A stretch of 64,000 nt of DNA from Branchiostoma floridae (Eukaryota > Chordata > Leptocardii > Amphioxiformes > Branchiostomatidae): positions 17,940,865 to 18,004,864 of the forward strand of contig NC_049982.1 in assembly GCF_000003815.2 (NCBI RefSeq), given 5' to 3'. Shown here one piece after another: positions 31,601 to 43,600 of the stretch. Position numbers and translations under genes: made by a program. The notes beneath the pieces were generated by a model. That model was not told the origin of the DNA and ran no database searches. It saw nothing but the letters and a program-made list of their open reading frames with translations. Position 1 is the stretch's first letter, and every line of letters starts with the position of its first letter.

Positions 31601-34600
31601 TAAAGGATTGTCATGTGCGAGAATGGTTTAGCTAGCTTTTACCTATGGTGCTGTATCGGGATTTGTATGTAATTGCGTTTGTCTGTTAACACGATAACTC
31701 GAGATGTTCTACATGGATGCTAATGATATTTTGTTGATAGGTAGGGGACACAAAAAGGAAGGTCAAGTTCGATAATGGGCCTCCTGGCGACTTGTTTTGG
31801 TACTGCAAGTGAGCGTCAAAGCTTGCGCCTAAATTTTCCAGAAGTGCCATGTTCATGATTTTTAAGTGGTGGATAGCTGTTGGGACTAGGAGTGAATGGT
31901 GTAATTTTGGGCCCCCTAGCAGCTTGTTTGGAACTGCAGTGGGTCTTATAGTTCGTAACTTTTAAGAAGGATAACTGCAGAGGGGATTGATGGATATTCT
32001 TTGCTCTTGGTAGGTAGGTACTTAGGGTGATTATCAACATAATGAGATGCTAATTATGTAAACCGCGATCTACTTAATATAATTACTTTAACTTATACTG
32101 GAGAAGAATATCCCTTACAAAAGTGTCACCCTAGCCTGATCTCCTTCCCCTAAAAGGGCCAGTCACAGCAAATTAACCCCCTGCCCTCAGCCTCCTGGCC
32201 TCAGCAGGGAGATGACCCCTCAACTCAAAGACAAATCAAAGGTGGAGCAGAACTAATCGCCATGGCAGACCGTGGCAGGGATGTCAGTTCCCAGTAATTG
32301 GAGATGCCTTGAATTTACAAGTTTGGATCTTTGGTAACCTAAATGCTGTTCATAGAATTTAGTTTTGAATAGCTAATGGTGAGCATGACATAACTTTGAG
32401 ACAATCAAATGTAAGGAACTTATTCCTATGTACTAAATAGAGGATTGCTTCTGTTACCAATCTAATCAGAGATGTGATTAACAGATTAGCCTGATGATGC
32501 ACATGTCATTGACCTGTTAATTGTTTGCAGTGGAGAGAAGCATGAACAAGTGTCTTTAGGCTCCGAGGTTTATATTCAAACCAAGTAAGCTCATTAGAAG
32601 TCTTTCTGCTTGGAGCAAAATATATTTCTGGTGACATTATAATATGAGCCAGTGGTCAAGTGGCATTTTCAGTCAAGGCTGGGAAGATTAGCAGTGTTAA
32701 TAGGCAATCAAACAGTCCTTCATTCTGATCATTATTATCCATGCTATGATATTGGTAGCACATTTGTTGTTAGTAGCTTAAAGAGCATGACACTAGTACT
32801 TTTTTTAGAGTCCAAATACCCAGGTCTAACAGTCAGTCAGTCAATTAGTCGACACCGGACATCAACTCGGGAAGCTTGCTGGACCCTTATAACAGTGATC
32901 CATTCATTATACTCCAAAAAGGCTCTGAGTATCTAGAGATTATTTTATGTTTGCGCATAGAGAAATGTCTCGGTACCAGAGTGATGCATGCTAGTTCTAA
33001 GAGCTTGGCCAAGTTTTATAGCAGATTAGAGGAGTTACACAGAGAAATATCTGACCATCTATTACTTCAAGCCATACCAGAACTTCAAATGAAGAAGGTG
33101 AATTCTCGGGGGGGGGGGGCGGTCATANNNNNNNNNNNNNNNNNNNNNNNNNNNNNNNNNNNNNNNNNNNNNNNNNNNNNNNNNNNNNNNNNNNNNNNNN
33201 NNNNNNNNNNNNNNNNNNNNNNNNNNNGCCATGGCTACTGTCCAACTTCTATGAAGAGCTTGCTCCTGTAATGTGCAATATCTACAATGCATGCTTACAA
33301 CATTCCCTTACAATGGACAGAAGAACTGGTAGTGCCAGTACGAAGGGTGACCAGGCCCAAAGGTCTTGAAGATTTCAGGTGCATTTCCCTAACGAGCTAT
33401 CTGGGTAAGGTGTACGAGGTGTTTCTCCGGGACTTATTGCTACAGGACACAAATCACCTGATTCATGACTCTCAGCATGGTTTCAGAAAGTCTCTGCACT
33501 CATCCAGACAACGCAATCCTGGTTTGATGCGGTTAACAGTTCTCCTAATGCAAGTGAGCATCACTTAGAACTAAATAGGTTGGTATCGTAGGGTAGAGTG
33601 ACAGCAATTAGTTAATGTGCCTAGCAACCGCCGGGTCCTCTCAGTTCTGTGATATCCTTTGTCAGCTGGCCGAAGAAGGCTTGCACTGGGAGATCGAATA
33701 AACACGATATTTCGCTGTTACTCTGTTTTATAATGTTTTTACAGCGCTTTTCTATAGTGTCATTTTTAATGACACAGTCTTGTGAACACGTTTTTTTGCT
33801 ATTGCTCTGTTTTATTAAGTTTTTACTGCGCTTTTCTATAACTTTGTCATTCTAAAGACACAGTCTTCTGAACACGTATTTTTGCTATTACTGTGTTTTA
33901 TAAAGTTTTTACAGCGCTTTTCTATGTGTCATTCTAAAGACACATTTACTTAACAGACATATACATGTATGGATATCTATAGGTATGAATAAGTCAACAT
34001 ATTGAGTATAGCATGTCCTTTACACTATTGGTTCTACAGTATAAACATTTGTGGATATATTTTCCTATAACATAAACACACAGTACTGGTGCTGGTGTTC
34101 CTGCAATGAAACCCTCCCAGAGGGTCAGCCAGCCAGCAGACAGGCCGACCTGGGGTCACTGGTAGGGTTGGAGCAATTACTATGCCTGTCAATCAGCTAT
34201 TTTGTCTTTGCGGGGCTATGGATGGGGGGATCTGAGTAGCCTGGCGTGATAGCCAGCCAGGTAGACTGTGTAAAATACCTCTGACTTAACTCGCGATTGC
34301 AAAACTTTACTTACTATTTTCATGAGATGGACACAAACATTCACCAAGGTAGGGCCGTAACAATCCTTACGTATGACCCTTAGATAACCCTTAGATGACC
34401 TATTATCTAATACATAGGCCAGTCACTCAAAGTTTGTTCATTATTTCTTTTTTTACGAAAAGACTGCAATGTACATTTTGTAGAGTGATATCTTATCTAA
34501 AACTAAAGACCTAGCCTAACCTAGCCTAACTAAAGACCTTACATCCAGCTTTGCTATATTAACATCTCGTATTAAGCTGTATTTGGTGCTTAGCTGGCCC

Positions 34601-37600
34601 ATTATAGCCATAATTACATACATTAATCATTGAGAAACAACGACCTTCGATAAAAAATGTTTATTTGGCGAATATGTGTGTTCGAGGAACTCTAGTTGTT
34701 GTATGATTCCACAGAGAAAGGGAGACAAAGTAACAGAAGCATTTTACTTACAGAACCAGTCTCACTGTACATTTTTTTCTCCACACAGAACACAAATATC
34801 CCGAGTGTCACAGAAACCTATTGCTGACAGGTCCATTAGAACATTCTGGGGACAAGTACAACTTCAATCAGCCTAGACCACCTCCTTGCTTGCACAGACT
34901 GCCTTCTCTCAGGCACAGTACTTTGTATAACACACCATTTTTATATCGAATTATGGACAGTTACAATCAAGAAAAATAGAGTCATCAGGACCAGTAGCCA
35001 GATGTGTTGAAGCCTGTTGGATCTATAATATGCCAGTATGTAGTTGTCCACTCCTTACAATCTGAACATAATGTACAAAATGAGCCATGTTTGGGTCTTT
35101 TAGGTGCAGTGTATCATATCATATTTTCTTCATGATGAAGTCAAAATGGTTTTACACTTGTAGGGGACATTACATGTTGTAATGAGCTTGTTAGTTTATG
35201 TTGTAATGTCATACTGAAAGTAAAACGAGATCAATGTCTCTTAGAACATTCTGTTGTACTTTGATGTGGAAATGTGTATTCTGTCAATCTAACAACTTGA
35301 AATGTTTAAGTTTTGATTAAATAGTTGTCAGTGGGGAATGCTTTCCTATTTTATCAAATGATGTACAATAATAATAAAATACTCAACGTTAGAGGTGCAT
35401 TGCCATCTTTGTGTCACTAAATAGCCAATACCAGCATTGTCATGAAAATCCTATTAGTTTGTCAAAACTGTTCTGTTAAAAAGAAACTGTTCATCAAATT
35501 AATTACATCGTAAAAGCCGTAACCTCTACGAATCATATCTGTTATAAATTTGCATTTCACCAAGTATGTCCTTCGGCCCACCCCTTCCCGGTTTTGTTGT
35601 CGTGTGTCCATTTAGGTGTCATGTATCGGTACAAGTGTGCGACATAACCGGGGGATTATGTTACCGATCTCTGCTGCTGCATGTGGCGGTACTCGACAGC
35701 AAAATACACTGTAGTTGACTTCAGCAGCATTAGGGTACGTTATATTGATTCTATGTGAGCCCGATTCATGTGAAACTAGTCGACAAATAGTCCTAACTTT
35801 CTGGTTTGTTCCCGATATACCGAAGTCAGTGCTCCGTGTGAATCCTTACCATAACAAATTCGAATACCGTTTACCTCCCCTCCCCACGGCCATTACTCTA
35901 ATTCGACATTTTCTTCCCATGGATAGGATTTAGAACCCGATGAAGAAATATGAAATGACCATGGTACAACATACACACAGTGTCCTTGTTCCTTATTGTG
36001 TCCATGACGCATAGTTCTCTGTTTCTGCCCGACATCGATGGTTGTCCCTTTCCTGACCTTGCCACTGTTGACTGGGAGTCACTACTGAACATGTTTGCGA
36101 TTTCATGTCGGACCAAAAAAAAATATCAACACTTGTATTTTCTAAACTAAGGGGCAAGTCTTTCGTTCAACAAGTCTGAAGCAAGTTACGTACACCCAAG
36201 GATAAGATTGTGTGATCGGCAACAAACGATAGTTTGTTTTCTTGTCATGTGATATAACGTTAGTTGTAAATATGTATGCGGGAGGGAGTTCGGCTTGTAC
36301 ACAGTGAAATGTACTGTATGTAACGCTACGGACTGTATGTAACTGAAGGGCACGAGTCAGAAATTTATTTTCTTAGTTACTGCAACTCTGAGTCACGTAC
36401 TTACGTACGCTGGTGATGTATTGGACCGCACACACACTGCTACAGTTGTACGGACTACAGGTACATGTAACTGGTCAGTAATGGACGTGAGTAGGCGTAA
36501 ACCGCTGCGGACAAGTACTACAGTTGCAGTGTTGTGTGTATTTATTGTGTCGCCAATTTGTAACCTAAAACGCCTGACATTGGCGGCGGCTTGTTTTACC
36601 GCGGGAGCATATCACTTGTACGTCTGCCCACCAAGACGGTCAGTGTCAAAATGAGAGTTTACCCTTCTGGCAGGAAGGTTTAGGATATATATAGTATTCT
36701 GAGCCGCGGCCGTTGGCGCGGCGTTCCACCCGCAGAAGTTTGGAAGGGTTCCACCTTCTATAGCGAACTTTTCCGTTTAAGGCATTACACCCCAGCAGTT
36801 GGTATTTGCATGAATGAGAAAAAAATATCATCAGCAATATGTCACACTTACATATTACAGAGGTCTAAGCAGTATAGTCACTCATACATGGACATGTCTC
36901 TTCATCTGTCATGGAAAATATTTTTGCTGCTTTAAGTTAGCTATGTTCTGGCCCAAAAATGCGTTTTGCCATTTCACATCGTCTTTTACAGGACCTGTAT
37001 CTGCTACGACCCGTAAAAAATGGGTCCGTCCACCACCACCCAACCTCAACCCCAGGACTGACAGCATCAGCTTTCAGCAGATTGACCTGGACCATTACAT
37101 AGGTAGGGAGGTTTGATCTCACTGTCTATACGCAGGGCTTTGGAACTGTTAATGCAACTGATCGGTACACAAATCTCATAAGAAGACATTTTGGAAAAGT
37201 GTTTATCTCTATTGATGCAGCTTTGTTAATTACCAGCATGCTTAGTATTGCTTGCATAAGCTCAATAAATCTCTTTGCTTTCTTTTTCATGTGGTGTTAA
37301 GTTTTTCAAAAGTTCATATCCGTCTAATCCAAATGTGCAGGTTTCCCCATGGATGGCATGCCAGGCTCCAGTGTCGGGCCTGTGCCCATTGTCCGTATGT
37401 TTGGTGTAACCATGGAAGGGAACAGTGTGGTGTGCCACGTGCACGGCTTTTCACCATACTTCTATGTGCCTGCCAAACCAGAGTTTAAGGTCAGTGTCAT
37501 TTTCGTCAAAAGTCTGTGTGTTTAAACTTAATGTCATTATGTTTCTTTTTGTTTTATCTTTCGTATAGCACAGGGGTGTTCCTTACATGACCGTTCCTAC

Positions 37601-40600
37601 CCCTTCCAGGTTGAGCACTGTGCACAGTTCAGAGATGCGCTGAACAAGATTGTTCTGAATGACATGAGGTCCAACAAGGACAATGTGAAGCAGGCAGTGC
37701 TGGCAGTGGAGATGATGGAGAAGGAGAGTAAGTTTTTTTGTACCATTTGATGACAGGTAAGGTCTATATTTGCATAAAACATTACTGTCAATCTGTAGTT
37801 GTTTTGCTTTTGTTTATAACATCACAAATATGCACGTCCTAAGTATTATCGCTATACAATATTGTTTCAGCTGTGAGTTTAAAACACAGCAAAAACCTCA
37901 TTTGCTATTTTAAAACACAGCAAAAACCTCATGTTCTATTTAACTGCCAAATAAAACCAATGTGAAGGTAATAGAAATAATGCATTTAAAGTGTTCATGT
38001 TGGTGTAGATATCTGCCAGTGTAGGTATAAATCGGAATTTATGTTTAGGCAGTGCAGATTAGTAAATTCGGTTGATATTTATTTCCCATTGTGTAAACAT
38101 CTACATTCACCCCCTCTAGATATGTATGGTTTTCATGGTAACCAGAGGCTGCCGTTCCTGCGTATCACCGTGGCACTGCCACGTCTGATTGCCCCGGCCA
38201 AGAGACTGCTGGAGCAGGGCTTCTCCTGCCCGGGCTATGGTCTCCATGGATACCAGTCCTTTGAAAGCAATGTTGACTTTGAAATCAGGTGAGTTTTGGA
38301 AGGCACTATTCGTGAGCATCTTACCAGGTACATGTGTCTAAAGAAAAGGATCCATAAGGGCTGAGAAACGTTTCGTTTCATTGAGAAATTTGACAGTCAA
38401 TGTTTTATTCAGCCTCAACCAAGTGCCTCATATGGATCTTTTCTATGTGTATACTTTTCTTGAAAATTATGTTTTTTATCAGTTATATTGCCACAGCCTT
38501 TTACTTGTTTACAATTTACGTCGATGTATTTATTTGTTTGTGGTTGATATCAACTGTTTCTCTTGAAGGAACTTGAAAAGCTGTCGGAAATGCATGTACT
38601 ATTGTAACTATCTAAGTAAATCCAAGCTTTTAATACAGACATTCAACCATCAGATAAAGCTTGCTTTCCTAGCCTGTGGCGATGATTTATACTTTACATG
38701 TACGATTTGGACCTGTATCTTCATCCATTCCTCGCAGGTTCATGGTGGACACTGGAGTGATCGGCTGTAACTGGATCGAACTTCCCGCTGGGAAGTACCG
38801 ACTGAAGGATCAGCTGAAGTCCCTGGCCCAGATAGAGGTGGATGTGTCCTGGGAGGAGTTTGTGTCCCACCCTGCGGAGGGGGAGTGGCTGAAGATTGCG
38901 CCACTCCGGGTGCTCAGCTTTGACATTGAGTGTGCTGGCAGGAAAGGTACGTTAACAGGACAAACCACAAGGCCGCAACCTTACAATACATGTGGGGGTG
39001 CCACAAAAAATAGGTTGGTCTATTGAAAAACTGCTGTTTTGTTTGCTTAGTTTTGCATCAGTACATAGTACAGCATTCTTTCCATTGTTAGATACATGTA
39101 CACAGATACAAACACAATCACATTTCATATTATGGTAATCATAGTGGGCTACATGTATGTGTCACCCCACACAGGTATTTTTCCTGAGCCAGAGAAGGAT
39201 TCCGTGATCCAGATCGCCAACATGGTGGTACGACAGGGCGAACGAGAACCCTTCATACGCAATGTTTTCACCCTCAACAGCTGTGCCCCTATTGTTGGGT
39301 CAAAGGTTAGTACATGTATATAAAGCAAAGGTCCTGTTTTCAGGGCTTTTTGTACAGTTGCTGTCAAGTCATGCAGTTTTATATCTTTGTCTTTTCATTC
39401 CTGAAAATTAAGTGGCTTTTTAATGCTGTAATGTGTACATGTACTTTAAGCATATTGTAACATTTGTTGCTTCTTCCTTCCTTCCTAAGGTCCTGTCCTT
39501 TAAGAAGGAAGCGGACATGTTGGCAGAATGGTCAAGTTTCATCCGTGAGGTAGATCCAGACTTGGTGACAGGATACAACATCCAGAACTTTGACCTGCCT
39601 TATCTCATCAAGAGGGCTGCAACACTGAAGGTTAGAACAATATGGAGAGGAATTATGAAAAGGACAATAAAGCTTTGCTGGTATAACAATAACAAGTAAA
39701 ATATTAAACAGGTTAGAAGACTAAAAAGAAAACATGGTTTCAAATAATGAGGGAGATGGAATTCTGAAAGTAACAGCAGAAAATCGAAAACTACAATCGA
39801 GGAATACTGTTGGCTGAAAGATACTGTGGGAGGATCTTAGGTGAAGAGAATGTTGATGTCGCACTCTGTTTGAAAGTCACTTTAAAATTGTTTCTTGAAG
39901 ACACAGATTTGATTGGATGAATGATTTGTATCAAATATGACAAGCTGCCAACACCTCATGGACTAAAAACTACCAGCAGAAATCAGCTTGCACAATCTTG
40001 ATTGATATAGACATGGTTTTGTTATTTCAACAGGTGACAAAATTCCCTTTTCTGGGTCGGATGAAAGACATGCGATCTGTTATCAAGGACCAGAACATCC
40101 AGTCCAAACAGATGGGCAAACGGGAGAACAAGTATGTCAACATGGAGGGTCGGGTCACGTTTGACCTGCTGCAGGTACGACATGGCGGGATCGTGACTGC
40201 AGACACGTTCATCATTCACTGTAAAACTTGAAATGTTCACTATGATCTTATATTTGCATATTTGCAGTTACCCGTCCAGTGTAAATTCATGACAATGCGA
40301 ATATGCATTTAAATGTGTCATTACTGTACTGCAGAATTGTTTCAACCACAAATTTAAAACATTGTGAACACATCCTTTCTGCATCTACTGTGAAATTAAT
40401 TCATCATGAAGATGAAGGAATTTACAGTATTAGATTTGGAAGTACATTGTACTAATTGTCGAATTTGTCATTATTTCTTCTTCTCACACATGACAGGTTT
40501 TATTGAGAGACTACAAGCTGCGATCGTACACGCTGAATGCAGTATCATACCACTTTCTGCAGCAACAGAAGGAAGATGTTCATCACTCCATCATCACAGA

Positions 40601-43600
40601 CCTGCAGGTGACTGACTCACTCAGTATGTCTCTTAGTCTAGTCAAATGGTAGGTTGTAATAATAATACAGGTAACAAAATGGCCTTTCTGTCAATAATTT
40701 ATTGCAGGTATTAAAAACTTGTCCTCCAGCAGAAGCAAATGGTCACTACTTGTAAAGAAATTGACTTTGCCTCTTTCTCTATCAGAATGGTTCAGAGCAA
40801 ACCCGGCGCCGTCTAGCGGTGTACTGTCTGAAGGATGCCCTGCTACCACTGCGCCTGTTGGACAAACTCATGAGTGTGATCAACTACATGGAGATGGCTC
40901 GTGTCACCGGCGTACCGCTGACGTACCTCCTGACCCGCGGACAACAGATCAAGGTCATGTCACAGCTGCTCAGGAAGGTCAGTAAATAATCAGCAACGAA
41001 CAAACAAGTCGGCTTCTGTTGTAGTTTGTAATTGTTTGCACCTATATTGCTGTTTTTACTGTAGTTAATGTTGTGACTTTTGACTAATCCACAAACATGT
41101 AGGAAAAAGACTTCTATGACTCCTAGGCATGTTTTTGTATGTCTCCTTACACCAGTAATATAGCCCACTTGGTGATTTGTTGTTGACCAGGCCAGAGAGC
41201 AGGACCTGGTGATTCCGGCCATGCAGTCCAGCGTGTCGGATGAGCAGTATGAAGGAGCCACTGTCATCGAGCCAGCCAAGGGGTGGGTCTACTTCATCAC
41301 CATGACAACTATGTAGAATATCAACAAAGTTTCATATACTATACCTCACAACCTCCTTCATAATGTGTTGGTTAATTCAAACGTTGTGTAGATGGCGGGA
41401 CTGCTGGTGAGACACATGGTACATGTATGACATTGTTCCATGGTCCCCCTTGTTATTTGTACATGATGATACTTTTCCAAATAATACACAATGCATTTTA
41501 GATGCTAATATTTTTGCAAAGTTACCAGTCTCACAGAATGATTCCTTTGTGCTATTCTACATGTACCCCTATGGTAAGTGTTTATATTGTGTTCCCTACC
41601 CACAGGTACTATGACACCCCGATAGCAACACTGGACTTCTCGTCCCTGTACCCTTCCATCATGATGGCCCATAACCTGTGTTACACCACCCTACTCAGCA
41701 CCCCCAGCAGCAGGGCAAGGTGGGGTATCATTACAAAATGTACCTGTTGTGGACTTCATCAAAAATACTTGATAAGTATATATAAATCTTGAAATATTGA
41801 TGGTGGTTTTATTTCTCGTGGTTTGTAAAATATTTACAATCTATTTGGTAAGAAACATTTTGTCTTCTCAGCTTGAGCCCAGATCAGTTCATCAAGACCC
41901 CGTCTGGAAACTTCTTTGTCAAGAAGACGCTGCGGAAGGGTCTGCTGCCGGAGATTTTAGAGAACCTGCTGTCTGCAAGAAAGAAGTAAGTCTTCTTGCA
42001 AATGCGGTTTGATTAACTGCACTGTTGGGTTGGCCATAATGCCATAATTTGAGCTTGTTGTGATGAATATGCTCTTTCCATTTAATGGATGGCTCTCTGA
42101 GCTAACATCCGTATTTCCACCATGTGAGGCATATGCTTTTTTTATGTCTCGTACTATTGTATGAAACAGCCCCGTGTTTCTGTATAGATATGTCTCATTT
42201 TTTTTCCAAAAGGGCCAAAGCAGACCTGAAGAAAGAGACCGACCCTTTCCGTAAGTCCGTGCTGGATGGCCGACAGCTGGCGCTGAAGATCAGCGCTAAC
42301 TCTGTGTACGGGTTCACAGGAGCGCAAGTGGGCAAGCTGCCGTGCCTGGAGATATCTCAGGTGGGTCTCAGCCTATCAGCACTGTCATAGAATCATCCAC
42401 TCAGCCCTGTTATTAATGTAGCACATAGTGTCATCTGTCATTGAACTGAGTTGCATTTCCTTCCTGCAAATCTTTGTGGTCTTTTCTTTTCATTTAGACA
42501 ACAATTTCGTTGACTTTGCTGTATTTTCATAGATACAGCCTCACAGGTAGTTACATTATTCCACTGATTTATATATAAACAATTGAAATGCTAACGTTAC
42601 ATGTTGTTTTCTTTTTCCTCAGAGTGTGACATCTTTCGGCAGGACAATGATTGAACAGACCAGACAGTTTGTGGAGGAGACATACAGGGTAGCACTGGGG
42701 CACAAACATGATGCTAAGGTACTAAGTAGGCCTGCCACTGTTGTGAGGTATTACATGTATAAGGCACTAACTCAGGAGTTAGGCATCAAAAATAGAATAA
42801 TGGTCTGAGGCATTGAATGTGCAAATGGTTACCTTTCAAGCCTTCATGGAATAGTGAACGAGTGATGAAATCCAAAGGACTGCACATTAGAATTGATTAG
42901 TCAGAAGCATCCAGGTTGCAACCAACTTCAGCAAAATGCAACACTGCTGGGTTGTGTTGTGTTGTGTTTCAAAATGCAATTAGTTAAACTTATTATGCCA
43001 TATATGGCTATAAACAGCATATTCAATAGAGTACATGTCAAGTATGTAGCACTACACATGTATGTCTGCAGGTTATCTATGGAGACACGGACTCTGTGAT
43101 GGTGAAGTTTGGGGTGGAGACTGTGGCAGAAGCCATGGAGCTGGGGAAGGAGGCAGCTCAGGCCGTGTCGGCAAAATTCCCTCATCCTGTCAAACTGGAG
43201 TTTGAAAAGGTTGGCAAGGATTTTACTCTTACTTTGATTGTTTTTAAATTTCCGATGGATTTTAGTTACTTAGTGTACCATTCAGTCATGTTATGTCATC
43301 AAATAGAAAGAACTCAAGATTTCTAGATCCATTTTGTACTTCCTGTGTTTTCTGCATTTTCATGATATGTTTTGGTTAATTTGTTACCTCCCTTGGTCTT
43401 GTTGTGTCCCTACCAGGTGTATTTCCCCTATCTGCTGATCAACAAGAAGCGTTATGCTGGGCTCTACTTCACTAGGCCTGAGATCCATGACAAGATGGAC
43501 TGTAAGGGCATTGAGACTGTGCGCCGTGATAACTGCCCCCTAGTGGCTCACCTCATAAACACATGTCTGCAGAAACTCCTCATCTACAGGTGACTATAAG

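Noticed and set aside
37881-37932. Short tandem duplication (TTAAAACACAGCAAAAACCT, twice)
   Set aside because: A plain two-copy duplication in a POLD1 intron with no sign of function.
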